Of a DNA stretch of 58,537 nt, positions 1 through 8,065 are shown piece by piece (position 1 is the stretch's first letter; every line of letters begins with the position of its first letter). This DNA comes from an uncultured Lachnospiraceae bacterium (GTDB lineage: Bacteria; Bacillota; Clostridia; Lachnospirales; Lachnospiraceae). Location: contig CAJUOE010000035.1 of NCBI GenBank assembly GCA_910587895.1, forward strand, positions 1 to 58,537, read 5' to 3'. Position numbers and translations under genes: made by a program. The notes below the pieces were generated by a model. That model was not told the DNA's origin and did no database searches. It saw only the letters and a list, made by a program, of their open reading frames with translations.

Positions 1-141
1 GACACGGTTGCCGCAGCGCTTGCACAGATTGAGGAGAAACAATATGAGCAGGAATTAATTGCGCGGGGCATTCCGGCAGGGCGGATCCGCAAATACGGCT
101 TTGCCTTTGAAGGGAAAACCGTGCTGATTGGCGAGGCATAA
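1..141 (+). CDS. C-terminal end of a PD-(D/E)XK nuclease / AAA-ATPase-like protein (5' partial)
   Basis: The first 46 codons of the window are open from base 1 and end at TAA 139-141. The peptide has an alternating helical stretch (ALAQIEEKQYEQELI) followed by IRKYGFAFEGKTVLIGEA. This resembles the extreme C-terminus of the gut-clostridial proteins that pair an AAA-ATPase-like domain with a PD-(D/E)XK nuclease domain (PF08011 type), where a short K-Y-G-x-A-F-x-G-K strand closes the nuclease fold. The start and catalytic residues lie outside the window, so the assignment rests on about 46 residues. It appears unrelated to the sugar operon downstream. Confidence 0.5.
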   Translation, partial: DTVAAALAQIEEKQYEQELIARGIPAGRIRKYGFAFEGKTVLIGEA

Positions 142-221
142 CAAAATAGGGGTGCCATAAACCTAATCTTATAAATCCAATATATAACCGTAGATAATAA
201 CCAGGAAAGGAAGTGTATCTT

Positions 222-788
222 ATGCCGCCAGTATTACAACCACAACCGGAAACCATTACTCTGGAGCAGTATGAGGCTCTCCCAGAAGAAAAACGAACAG
301 AGGTCTTTGATGGTATTGCCTATGATATGGCTAGTCCTTCACAGATACATCAGGCAATTTCCATGCAGCTTTCTACTATTATAAATAACTATATACTCCG
401 TAAAAAAGGATCATGCAGTATATTCAACGCACCATTCGACGTAAAGCTATCTGATAAGCCCCTGACAATTGTTCAGCCGGATATCATGGTAATTTGCGAC
501 AAAAACAAACTGGATGGGAAACGTTGTAATGGCGCGCCTGATTTCATAATTGAAATTGTTTCCCCAGGAAATCCTACAGATGATTATATCCGTAAACTTT
601 ACTACTATAAGAATTATGGCGTTCGTGAATATTGGATTGTGGATCCACGGAGAAAGATTATCACCGTGAACTATTTCGAGGGCAATATTGTAAGCGTTCA
701 ATATCCCTTTGACTCCATAATCAAAGTCAACATCTATGAAGACCTGTTTATCAACTTCTCTGACATCGCTGAACTTCTAAACATCTGA
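222..788 (+). CDS. Uma2 family (DUF820) endonuclease-like protein
   Basis: A 188-residue protein of the Uma2/DUF820 family, which has a PD-(D/E)XK restriction-endonuclease fold; cellular roles are mostly undefined. Visible family marks are the N-terminal ITLEQYEALPEEKRTEVFDG segment, VQPDIMVI with P86-D87, IIEIVSP with E111, and the hallmark K-L-x-Y-Y-K-x-Y-G-V-x-E-Y-W-I-V-D-P block at 125-142. Length is typical. ATG 222 is preferred over GTG 213 because AGGAAAGG at 203-210 sits 11 bases before the ATG but only 2 before the GTG. It stands alone, with a hairpin directly downstream, and has no visible toxin or antitoxin partner. Confidence 0.85.
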   Translation: MPPVLQPQPETITLEQYEALPEEKRTEVFDGIAYDMASPSQIHQAISMQLSTIINNYILRKKGSCSIFNAPFDVKLSDKPLTIVQPDIMVICDKNKLDGKRCNGAPDFIIEIVSPGNPTDDYIRKLYYYKNYGVREYWIVDPRRKIITVNYFEGNIVSVQYPFDSIIKVNIYEDLFINFSDIAELLNI

Positions 789-797
789 GCAGAAAAT

Positions 798-839
798 GGG
801 ACTGTGTTTTAAAATTGTATTTTTTAAAATAACAGTCCC
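798..839 (+). terminator. Hairpin after the Uma2 gene, probable terminator
   Basis: GGGACTGT at 798-805 pairs perfectly with ACAGTCCC at 832-839. The interior is AT-rich and can extend the stem. The 3' side is only moderately T-rich (tagtcttttagttt), so this is a weaker intrinsic terminator than the one at 999-1050. It separates the Uma2 gene from the sugar operon leader. Confidence 0.5.
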
Positions 840-919
840 TAGTCTTTTAGTTTATCTTCGTTTAACAATCTGTAATTCATATCCTAATGCTCCCAGCATA
901 TTGCAAAAGTTCTATCCTA

Positions 920-968
920 TTTACAATTTTTTCCATCAAAATGTAACATACTGGCTATTATGTTACAT
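920..968 (+). promoter_or_regulatory. Candidate promoter with overlapping perfect palindrome, sugar operon leader
   Basis: A perfect 10-bp inverted repeat, ATGTAACATA (941-950) and TATGTTACAT (959-968), is separated by 8 bases. A weak sigma-A-like pair, TTTACA (920-925) and TAACAT (944-949), would put the -10 element inside the left arm, so the palindrome could be an operator covering the start site. Just downstream, a very strong ribosome site AGGAGGTGG (979-987) precedes ATG TCA TGA at 990 and ATG AGC AGA TAG at 995, frames too short to be genes. The palindrome is certain; promoter and operator functions are inferred. Confidence 0.45.
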
Positions 969-998
969 TGGGTTTTGCAGGAGGTGGATATGTCATGA

Positions 999-1050
999 GC
1001 AGATAGGGCAAAAGAAACAGCAGCTTTGTTTTATCTGCATTTTTTTTATT
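999..1050 (+). terminator. Intrinsic terminator in the leader of the sugar operon (attenuator candidate)
   Basis: GCAGATA (999-1005) pairs with TATCTGC (1032-1038). The stem continues inward through three G-T pairs and CAAA/TTTG, giving about 14 pairs. The hairpin is followed by eight T residues (1040-1047), a textbook intrinsic terminator. It lies 55 bases upstream of the radical SAM start and downstream of the palindrome and the tiny frames. It can therefore either end an upstream transcript or act as a conditional terminator for the operon. No alternative antiterminator pairing was evident by eye. Confidence 0.75.
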
Positions 1051-1104
1051 CAAAAGTACAATCCGACAGATATGAAAACAGACGAAAGTGGACAGGTGGA
1101 AATT

Positions 1105-2208
1105 ATGGTAATTAGAGCAAAGCGTAAGGAATTGTTTCAGGGGAAACCATTGACAGAGAGGCAGCAGGCCAATACGGATAAGAATTTAAAGGAGATAGAG
1201 CAGCGGGCGACGGTATTGGAATCTTATCCCAGAAGGCTTGTGTTTGAGCTTACAAATGCCTGCAACCTGAACTGTGTGATGTGCGGAAGGAATGCTGCGG
1301 ATTTCAAAATGACATCGTTTGATATGGATGTATTTCGCAGTTTCGAGCCCCTGATGGACACGATTGAGGAAGTGACGCTCATGGGCTGGGGAGAGCCGAC
1401 GATACATCCACATTTCAATGAAATGCTGGAAATTATTGACAGGCACAGTGCGCGGAAGTATTTCTGCAGCAATGGCATGAACTTAAAGAAAATCAGAGAA
1501 AGTATTTTTAAATATAATGTAGATGTGTTTGCCGTGAGCGTGGACGGCGCAACATATGAGACGAACGCACGCATCCGGCGGGGATCAGACCTTAACGTGA
1601 TTAAGGAAGACTTAAAGTCGATTGTGGATGAGAGGAACAGACGCGGTCTGAAGTATCCCTGGATTAACTTCGTGTTCTGCGCGATGGAGTCGAACATCCG
1701 TGAATTGCCGGATCTTGTGCGGGTAGCGGCAGAAATTGGAATTGACGAAGTGAAAGCGGTATATCTTACGGCTTTTGATGAAGGACTCCTGCATGAGACA
1801 TTGTGGGGGAAGGAAGATTTGATCCGGGAGGTCTTTGCGGAGGCTGTGAGAGTTGGCGAGGAGATGGGCATTGTCCTTAAATTGCCCCACATTCCGGGAG
1901 AAGATATCGGAGGAGAAGACTACCATAAGGAATGTTTCGTGTCGTGGAGAGATTTCTTCCTTGGCTCCGATGGATATGTCCGTCCCTGTATGTCCACGCC
2001 AATACAGTTCTTTAAATATGATTTGGAAAGACCTTTTATGGATATGTGGAATTCACCGGAATATCAAAAATACCGGGAGATTGTCAATGACAATGAACGC
2101 ATGGACAGTCCTTGCAGGCGTTGTTACCAGTCTTCCCACTGTAACTGGAACCGGAGGGAATCATTTATACAGGTTGGAGAAAATTTCTCACCCGATTGGG
2201 AGAAATAG
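1105..2208 (+). CDS. Radical SAM/SPASM-type protein, first gene of the CDP-sugar operon
   Basis: A 367-residue radical SAM enzyme. The [4Fe-4S] motif CNLNCVMC has C53, C57 and C60 (CxxxCxxC), followed by the SAM-binding GWGEP at 94-98. Late cysteines (KECF, RPCM, SPCRRCYQSSHC) resemble a SPASM/twitch auxiliary cluster region. The reaction cannot be read from sequence; related proteins act on sugars, peptides or cofactors. ATG 1105 has AGGTGG at 1094-1099. The open frame extends upstream to 796, but that stretch crosses the hairpin and terminator and lacks a ribosome site. The next gene, rfbF, begins 12 bases downstream, so a role in sugar or flagellar modification is likely but unproven. Confidence 0.85.
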   Translation: MVIRAKRKELFQGKPLTERQQANTDKNLKEIEQRATVLESYPRRLVFELTNACNLNCVMCGRNAADFKMTSFDMDVFRSFEPLMDTIEEVTLMGWGEPTIHPHFNEMLEIIDRHSARKYFCSNGMNLKKIRESIFKYNVDVFAVSVDGATYETNARIRRGSDLNVIKEDLKSIVDERNRRGLKYPWINFVFCAMESNIRELPDLVRVAAEIGIDEVKAVYLTAFDEGLLHETLWGKEDLIREVFAEAVRVGEEMGIVLKLPHIPGEDIGGEDYHKECFVSWRDFFLGSDGYVRPCMSTPIQFFKYDLERPFMDMWNSPEYQKYREIVNDNERMDSPCRRCYQSSHCNWNRRESFIQVGENFSPDWEK

Positions 2209-2220
2209 AGAGGTATACAT

Positions 2221-3000
2221 ATGAAAGTTGTAATACTGGCGGGAGGTCTTGGGACGAGAATCAGCGAGGAGTCCGGAACGAAACCGAAACCGATGATAAC
2301 GATTGGCGAGATGCCGATTATCTGGCATATCATGAAAATCTATTCGCATTACGGATATAACGAATTTGTCGTGTGCTGCGGATACAAGAGCCATGTAATT
2401 AAAGATTTTTTTGCAAATTACTTTCTGTACAAGTCGGACGTAACCTTTGACTACCGGGATAACAACCGGGTGGAAACGTATGACTGTGAGATTGAGCCCT
2501 GGAAGGTGACCCTGGCGGAAACCGGCGGGGAGAACATGACTGGAAGCAGGATTAAGCAGATTCAGAAATATATCCCGGAGGGGGAAAGCTTTATGCTTAC
2601 GTATGGGGATGGCGTTGCCGACGTGGATATCACATCGCTTGTAAGCCATCACAGGGAACACGGCAAGATTGCGACGATGACCGCCGTGCAGCCGCCGGCA
2701 AAGTTCGGCGTGCTTGATATTGACGCCGACAATACGATTCTTGATTTCAAGGAGAAACCGGAATCTGACGCCGGATGGATCAATGGCGGGTTCATGGTGT
2801 TGAATTATGATGTTTTTGGCTATATTGATGATAATCCCATGCGCATCTTCGAGCAGGAGCCCTTGGAAGAGCTGGCGAAAGCACGTGAACTATCGGCATA
2901 TCGGCACGAGGGATTCTGGCTGCCCATGGACACCCTGAGGGATAAGAATAAACTGGAAAATTTGTGGAGCAGCGGGCAGGCTCCGTGGAAAGTATGGTAG
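2221..3000 (+). CDS. rfbF: Glucose-1-phosphate cytidylyltransferase
   Basis: Makes CDP-glucose from CTP and glucose 1-phosphate, the entry step to CDP-linked 6-deoxysugars. The 259 residues match the family length. The nucleotide-binding signature LAGGLGTR (6-13) is followed by KPKPM (21-25); YGDGVADVD at 128-136 holds the metal-binding aspartates; AKFGVLDID and EKPE follow in the order expected for RfbF, and the protein ends WSSGQAPWKVW, a typical RfbF tail. The start has AGAGG just upstream. It lies between the radical SAM gene and rfbG with very short gaps, so the pair is clearly co-transcribed. Confidence 0.96.
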   Translation: MKVVILAGGLGTRISEESGTKPKPMITIGEMPIIWHIMKIYSHYGYNEFVVCCGYKSHVIKDFFANYFLYKSDVTFDYRDNNRVETYDCEIEPWKVTLAETGGENMTGSRIKQIQKYIPEGESFMLTYGDGVADVDITSLVSHHREHGKIATMTAVQPPAKFGVLDIDADNTILDFKEKPESDAGWINGGFMVLNYDVFGYIDDNPMRIFEQEPLEELAKARELSAYRHEGFWLPMDTLRDKNKLENLWSSGQAPWKVW

Positions 3001-3006
3001 AAACAG

Positions 3007-4065
3007 ATGTTGAACAGGGATTTTTACAGAGGAAAGAAAGTATTTCTCACAGGCCATACGGGGTTTAAGGGTACCTGGCTCTGTTTGATGCTGGAGACTC
3101 TGGGGGCAGAGGTTTACGGCTATGCATTGAAACCCGAAACGGCGTTTTATCCGAAAGCGCATCCGCAAACGGTTAAAAGCTGGGAAGGATATATCACGGA
3201 TCGTAAGCTATTGCAGGAGGCATTGCAGGAAGTGGAGCCAGATGTTGTGATTCATTTTGCGTCCCATTCGACCTTAAACCGCAGTTATGAAATTACAGAT
3301 TATATTTTTGATACGAACGTCATGGGCGTGGTGAACCTTCTGGAAGGAGTTCGCAAACTGCATCAGGTACAGGCGGCGCTGGTGGTTACCAGTGATAAGT
3401 GTTACCGCAATCTGGAGTCGCAGGAGCCTTACGGGGAGGAGAGCCCGTTGGGTGCGCAGGATCCATATTCCACCAGTAAGGCATGTCAGGAGCTGGTCAC
3501 GGATTGCTACCGGAATTCCTTTTTTGGCAGGCAGGGACAGAATATGCCGATTGCCACAGCGCGGGCGAGCAACGTGCTGGGAGGCGGAGATTATAATCTG
3601 AACCGCCTGTTGCCCAGCCTTTTGGACAGTTTTCTCAAAGGTGAGAAAGCAGTTATCCGCAATCCCCACGCAATCCGTCCGTGGCAGAATGTGTTGGACG
3701 TGCTGGGAGGATATCTCACGCTTGTGGAGAAGATGGCGGTATCTGGGGACGGCGGAAGCAAATATTGCGAGGCGTTTAATTTTGGCCCGAACGAGGACGG
3801 GCTGATTACCGTGGGCGTTATGGCGGAGAAATTATGTTGTTATTTTCCACAGGGAGAAGTGCAGATTGCTGCAGCGGAGAAATCCGTGAAGGAGACGGGA
3901 ATCCTGAAGATTAGCAGCGAAAAAGCGAAGAAAGTATTGGGCTGGCGTCCAAAGTATACCATAGATGATACGCTGCGTATGGCGGCAGAATTTGCAATCC
4001 GGGAGCACCAGGGAGAAGCGGTGCGGGAAATCTGCATGGAATATATTGAATCGTATTTGAGATGA
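3007..4065 (+). CDS. rfbG: CDP-glucose 4,6-dehydratase
   Basis: An NAD-dependent short-chain dehydrogenase-type enzyme that converts CDP-glucose to CDP-4-dehydro-6-deoxyglucose. Visible features are TGHTGFKG (15-22, the NAD-binding GxxGxxG), TSDKCY (128-133) and the catalytic YSTSK with Y154 and K158; the 352-residue length is normal. It starts 6 bases after rfbF stops. In classical pathways RfbH (a PLP/iron-sulfur 3-dehydrase) comes next. No such gene is seen here. A transketolase-like pair follows, so the 4-keto product probably goes to another fate. Confidence 0.96.
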   Translation: MLNRDFYRGKKVFLTGHTGFKGTWLCLMLETLGAEVYGYALKPETAFYPKAHPQTVKSWEGYITDRKLLQEALQEVEPDVVIHFASHSTLNRSYEITDYIFDTNVMGVVNLLEGVRKLHQVQAALVVTSDKCYRNLESQEPYGEESPLGAQDPYSTSKACQELVTDCYRNSFFGRQGQNMPIATARASNVLGGGDYNLNRLLPSLLDSFLKGEKAVIRNPHAIRPWQNVLDVLGGYLTLVEKMAVSGDGGSKYCEAFNFGPNEDGLITVGVMAEKLCCYFPQGEVQIAAAEKSVKETGILKISSEKAKKVLGWRPKYTIDDTLRMAAEFAIREHQGEAVREICMEYIESYLR

Positions 4066-4078
4066 GGAGGATGAAACC

Positions 4079-4909
4079 GTGGAAAAGTGGAATGAGGAAG
4101 TTGCGGAATTTGCGAGAAATGTCCGCGTAGATGTGGCGAAGGTATTAAACCGTACCAACGATTCCCACATTGGAGGGGGGTATTCTTCCATTGATATTCT
4201 TTCTGTACTATATAAGAAAGTGCTGAACCTGGATAAGGATAAGTTAAAGGATCCCAACCGGAATGTGTTTATCCTCAGCAAGGGGCACATTGCGGCGTCT
4301 TTTTATGTAACGCTTGCCCATGCAGGGCTGATTCCGATGGAAGACCTTGACAAGCATACGGTAAACGGTGAGTTTTATGCGGGGCATACGCGGAAATTTC
4401 AGACGAACGGCGTGCGGGGCGTGGAAATGTCGGCGGGTTCTTTGGGGCATGGCTCCGGCGTGGGCGCGGGCATGGCATATGCCAAGCGGTGCCGGGGACT
4501 GGAAGGAAATGTCTATGTGCTGATGGGAGACGGAGAGTGTAACGAGGGTTCCGTCTGGGAATCTGCGATGTTTGCATCCAAATTCCAGTTGTCCAATCTG
4601 GTGCTGATTGTGGATCGAAACCGGCTGCAGTCTTACGGCAGTGATAAGGAAGTCATGGATATGGGGGATCTGGGCGCGAAATTTGCATCCTTTGGATGTC
4701 AGGTGATGGAGATTGACGGACATGATTACAGCCAGATTTACCGTGCATTGATGACCGGGGTGTCACGCAATCCGGCGAAACCCACAGTAATCATTGCCAA
4801 CACAGTAAAAGGAAAGGGAGCCTCCTTCATGGAAAATCGCCTGGAGTGGCATTTTAAATCTCCGAACGACGAACAGCTTCAAATCATTCTAAAGGAGCAG
4901 GGAATATGA
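4079..4909 (+). CDS. Transketolase-like enzyme, N-terminal (ThDP pyrophosphate-binding) subunit
   Basis: A 276-residue half of a split transketolase. It carries H30 (SHIGGG), SKGH (67-70), SLGHG (121-125) and the ThDP/metal motif GDGECNEG (150-157) followed by VDRNRLQ (178-184). The GTG start at 4079 is chosen because GAGGAGG (4064-4070) is 8 bases away and the nearby ATG 4071 is out of frame. It is coupled to the C-terminal subunit by an ATGA overlap. Split transketolases next to rfbF/rfbG suggest ketol transfer on a CDP-keto-sugar rather than pentose phosphate metabolism. That substrate is inferred from context only. Confidence 0.88.
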   Translation: MEKWNEEVAEFARNVRVDVAKVLNRTNDSHIGGGYSSIDILSVLYKKVLNLDKDKLKDPNRNVFILSKGHIAASFYVTLAHAGLIPMEDLDKHTVNGEFYAGHTRKFQTNGVRGVEMSAGSLGHGSGVGAGMAYAKRCRGLEGNVYVLMGDGECNEGSVWESAMFASKFQLSNLVLIVDRNRLQSYGSDKEVMDMGDLGAKFASFGCQVMEIDGHDYSQIYRALMTGVSRNPAKPTVIIANTVKGKGASFMENRLEWHFKSPNDEQLQIILKEQGI

Positions 4910-5835
4910 GAAGTACATTTGTAAATACACTGGCAGAGATGGCAAGGAAAAATGACCGCGTAATGTGCGTCATAGGGGATACGGGTTTTTCCGTGTTCGA
5001 GGAGTTTGAAAAGGAATTCAAAGAACGTTTTATCAACGTGGGAATTGCAGAACAGAATTTTGTCAGCGTGGGAGCAGGGCTCGCCGCAATGGGTATGAAA
5101 CCCTACATCTATAATGTGGTGTCATTTATGACGCTGCGCAGCATGGAAGAGATCGTGCTTGACGTCTGCTATCAGGAGAATCCGGTGGTGCTGGTAGGCG
5201 TTGGCGGCGGACATGCCTATGGGCCGGCAGGACCGACGCACCACGCGTATTTTGATATTGGCATGATGCGTATGCTGCCGAATATGACGGTGGTATGTCC
5301 GGCGGATCCGGTAGAGATGCGGGCGGTTATGATGGCGTCGGAAACTTTTGACAAACCGCTTTATATTCGTATTGGGCGAAGCGTAGACCCGGTAGTCCAT
5401 GCCGGGGAAATCTCCTTTGAGATTGGGAAAGGCATCTGTATGCGCGAGGGAAACGACGGCGTGTTGTTTGCCACTGGAACGATGGTCAAAGACGCCCTGC
5501 AGGCCTGTGAGCTGCTTGCGCAAGACGGCATTCAGCTTGCATTGTACAGTATGCATACGATTAAGCCGATTGACGATGTGCTGGTTCAGGCGTGTATGCA
5601 GAAGTATCCGGCAATTTTTACACTGGAAGAGCATAGCGCCAACGGAGGCCTGGGCTCCGCGGTGGGAGATGTGCTGCTGGATAGCGGAAATGCGCGGAAT
5701 GTAATTTTTCAGAAATTTGGTTTTCCGGATACCTTTGCTCCGGTGACCGGAAGCCGCGAATATCTGAACGCATCCTATGGACTCAATGCAAAGGGTGTAG
5801 CCGCACAAATCCGGGAAACGCTTAAGAAGGCATGA
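4906..5835 (+). CDS. Transketolase-like enzyme, C-terminal subunit
   Basis: The 309-residue pyrimidine-binding and C-terminal half. INVGIAEQN (43-51) contains the conserved glutamate E49 that activates ThDP, and the PTHHAYFDIGMMRMLPNM block and the late EEHSANGGLGS block match transketolase/DXS-type C-terminal halves. ATG 4906 overlaps the stop of the N-terminal subunit (ATGA), indicating translational coupling and a two-subunit enzyme. Directly after its stop, three degenerate 15-bp tandem units fill the gap before the FkbM gene. Whether it transfers a two-carbon unit to a nucleotide sugar needs biochemical proof. Confidence 0.88.
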   Translation: MRSTFVNTLAEMARKNDRVMCVIGDTGFSVFEEFEKEFKERFINVGIAEQNFVSVGAGLAAMGMKPYIYNVVSFMTLRSMEEIVLDVCYQENPVVLVGVGGGHAYGPAGPTHHAYFDIGMMRMLPNMTVVCPADPVEMRAVMMASETFDKPLYIRIGRSVDPVVHAGEISFEIGKGICMREGNDGVLFATGTMVKDALQACELLAQDGIQLALYSMHTIKPIDDVLVQACMQKYPAIFTLEEHSANGGLGSAVGDVLLDSGNARNVIFQKFGFPDTFAPVTGSREYLNASYGLNAKGVAAQIRETLKKA

Positions 5836-5880
5836 ATGGATATGAAGTGAATAAATATGGTGTGAATGGATAAGGCGTGG
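5836..5880 (+). repeat. Three degenerate 15-bp tandem units after the transketolase stop codon
   Basis: Units at 5836-5850, 5851-5865 and 5866-5880 (ATGGATATGAAGTGA, ATAAATATGGTGTGA, ATGGATAAGGCGTGG) are pairwise identical at 10 or 11 of 15 positions. The first begins immediately after TGA 5833-5835. Since 15 is a multiple of 3, each of the first two units ends in an in-frame TGA. They look like a decayed tandem expansion, not a gene. Confidence 0.5.
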
Positions 5881-5893
5881 AAGGAATGAGGAC

Positions 5894-7087
5894 ATGAACG
5901 TAATCAATGAAATTTTTGCGCAGTACAGGCGGGAGAAAGACAAACTGGAAGTATCCGTGGAAGATATGAAAGCGGAGATACAGGAATTTCTGGAGCGGAT
6001 TTTACTCTACGGAGCCGGGAGCGCGGGCATCGCATTTTTGTATGATTTGCGCAAACACGGGATAGAGCCTTTATATTTTGTGGACGCCGATCCGGCGAAA
6101 GCGGGGACGGACTGCGAAGGTCTGACGGTAATTGCGCCGGAGGAAATCTGTACCCGGGCAGGGGAAGATGCGCTGGTGGTTGTCTGTATCAACACGGATG
6201 GAAAGCGTTACTGTAAGAGCTTTGCGGAGGCCCTGCGGGTGGGCGGTCATCATGGCGTGTATGACAAACTGCGGGGATGCGGCTGTAAGAATATCATTGA
6301 TTATACGTATTTTCGCAGATGCCACGCGTTATTTACGGATGAGAAATACAATGCGCCTTCCTGTTCGGACGTTTGGCTGATGGAAGAGCATGAGCAGGAA
6401 ATTGCAGACGTATATGATTTGATGGAAGACGCGTTGTCCCGGGAAGTATTTGAGAAGATTGTGAGGTTTCGCCTGCTGGATGATTCCATAGAAGTCCCCA
6501 CGATGGGGCAGGAAAAGCAGTATTTTGAATATGGCTTTTACGAAAGAAGGCAGGATGAAGTTTTTGTGGATTGCGGCGCTTTTAATGGCATCAGCTTAAA
6601 GACTTTCCTCAAAGAAAATAACAATATGTTTGAGGGCTATTACGGCATGGAGCCGGATGCGGATAATTACGCGAAACTGGAAGAGTATATCCGTACGCTG
6701 CCGGAAGACATTCGAAAGAAACTTTACATTACCCCGCAGGCGGCCTGGAAGGACGATGGAGGGATAACGTTGTACGCGCTTCACGGGCCTGGCAGCTTTG
6801 CAGCGGATATCGGAAAGATGCAGGCAGAAAGCATTACCATTGACGATATGCTTGGAGAAAAGAGGACCAGTTATATCAAGATGAATATTGAGGGCAGCGA
6901 GAAGGAGGCCTTGCAGGGAGCAGAGCAGACCATCCGCAGATGTAAGCCGAGGCTTGCAATTGCCGGGTATCACAGGACAGATGATTTCTGGAAGATTCCG
7001 TTCATGATAAAAAGCTATCGGGAAGATTATAAGATTTATCTGAGGTCTTATATGAACCATATTTCGTTTGTGTATTACGCAGTGTAG
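5894..7087 (+). CDS. FkbM family methyltransferase with N-terminal Rossmann-like domain
   Basis: 397 residues. An N-terminal nucleotide-binding-like domain has RILLYGAGSAG (35-45) and YFVDADPAK. A C-terminal FkbM SAM-dependent methyltransferase domain has VFVDCGAFNG (223-232), an acidic YYGMEPD strand, IKMNIEGSEKEAL and a terminal IYLRSYMNH segment. The family O-methylates sugars or other hydroxyls. A second copy with the same architecture lies at 13328-14419, sharing QYF, DCGAF and LRSYMN blocks. The last 41 bases around its stop codon are duplicated in tandem downstream. The acceptor is unknown; an operon sugar is likely. Confidence 0.85.
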   Translation: MNVINEIFAQYRREKDKLEVSVEDMKAEIQEFLERILLYGAGSAGIAFLYDLRKHGIEPLYFVDADPAKAGTDCEGLTVIAPEEICTRAGEDALVVVCINTDGKRYCKSFAEALRVGGHHGVYDKLRGCGCKNIIDYTYFRRCHALFTDEKYNAPSCSDVWLMEEHEQEIADVYDLMEDALSREVFEKIVRFRLLDDSIEVPTMGQEKQYFEYGFYERRQDEVFVDCGAFNGISLKTFLKENNNMFEGYYGMEPDADNYAKLEEYIRTLPEDIRKKLYITPQAAWKDDGGITLYALHGPGSFAADIGKMQAESITIDDMLGEKRTSYIKMNIEGSEKEALQGAEQTIRRCKPRLAIAGYHRTDDFWKIPFMIKSYREDYKIYLRSYMNHISFVYYAV

Positions 7088-7131
7088 AAGATATGAGCCA
7101 TATCTCGTCTGCATATGACACAGTATAGAAG
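7050..7131 (+). repeat. 41-bp tandem duplication spanning the FkbM stop codon
   Basis: Bases 7050-7090 (the last FkbM codons plus TAG AAG) and 7091-7131 are adjacent copies with 33 of 41 identities; seven of the eight differences are transitions. The second copy lies wholly in the gap before the GT8 gene and supplies part of its upstream region. This is a clear, partly decayed local duplication. Confidence 0.75.
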
Positions 7132-7147
7132 AAAGGACGAATATTTT

Positions 7148-8020
7148 ATGAATATCGGATTTAATTTAACACGTCAATACCTGAAGTATACGTATGTCCT
7201 GGTCAAATCAATTTTGGAGAGCAATCCGGACGAAGAGATTTGTTTCTACATATATTCTGCGAATATAGAAGTACCGGATCTGGATCTGATGTGCGAGCTG
7301 GTAGAGAGTCATAACGGAAGGATTGAATTGCTTTCGATTGACAAATCGCTGATTGAAATGTTTTTTGAAAACCCACATCCTGGATATCCGATCGAAACGC
7401 ATACGACTTATTTTTATGCACATGCGTTGCCGGAAGGGGTTGACCGTATTTTATGCATGGACGCGGACATGATTGTGAAAAAGCCGTTGCGGGAACTCTA
7501 CGATATGGATTTTGAAGATAATTATGCGATTTGTCCGGATGGCTCCTGTATGAATGAGGCGGTAAATTCCTGGCCAGGCGTATTTCGTAATTTTGGCGTG
7601 ACGTCATTTTCGACCTGTTTCACTCTGTACAATATCAAGAAGATAAAGGAAGATTTTACCTTCAACGACATTATAGAGGCCAATCGGAAGGTGATACAAT
7701 TTTTTGGAAGTTCCAATGAGGAGCTGGGATATGCATATATGTTTAACGGAAAAGAACGTTACATTCCCGAGACGAAATACGGTTTCTATATTTATCCGGA
7801 TAATGAGAAGAAATATACACCGGAAGAACTGCTGGCGTTTGAAAAGGACGCGGTAGCCATCCATTATTGGAGGAGCCATCCGTGGGCGTCGCAGATTGGC
7901 ATGAGCCCCTTGCATTCTTACTGGTGGGAGTGTGCAAAAGATACGCCGTATTATGAAGAACTTAAGGCGGAATTCTGGCAGTTCTGGAAAGATTTCAGGA
8001 GCAAATATCTGATACCGTAG
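7148..8020 (+). CDS. Glycosyltransferase family 8
   Basis: A 290-residue retaining GT8-type enzyme that would move a hexose from a nucleotide sugar. It opens MNIGFNLTRQYLKYTYVLVKS, has ILCMDADMIV with the metal-binding D105-A-D107, and the late AIHYWRSHPW resembles the GT8 H-x-x-x-x-x-P-W region. ATG 7148 is chosen because AAAGGA (7132-7137) is 10 bases upstream. An 11-codon in-frame extension to 7115 has no ribosome site and falls inside the duplicated 41-bp repeat. It is cytoplasmic with no membrane segment, and is followed by a small hairpin (GGATATC 8026-8032 with GATATCC 8044-8050). Confidence 0.9.
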   Translation: MNIGFNLTRQYLKYTYVLVKSILESNPDEEICFYIYSANIEVPDLDLMCELVESHNGRIELLSIDKSLIEMFFENPHPGYPIETHTTYFYAHALPEGVDRILCMDADMIVKKPLRELYDMDFEDNYAICPDGSCMNEAVNSWPGVFRNFGVTSFSTCFTLYNIKKIKEDFTFNDIIEANRKVIQFFGSSNEELGYAYMFNGKERYIPETKYGFYIYPDNEKKYTPEELLAFEKDAVAIHYWRSHPWASQIGMSPLHSYWWECAKDTPYYEELKAEFWQFWKDFRSKYLIP

Positions 8021-8065
8021 GGACAGGATATCGCATAGTGGGTGATATCCGGAAAGGAACAGAAG

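Noticed and set aside
796..1104. N-terminal extension of the radical SAM gene by about 100 codons
   Set aside because: The stretch contains a hairpin, a palindrome and an intrinsic terminator, has no conserved protein features, and ATG 1105 has its own ribosome site.
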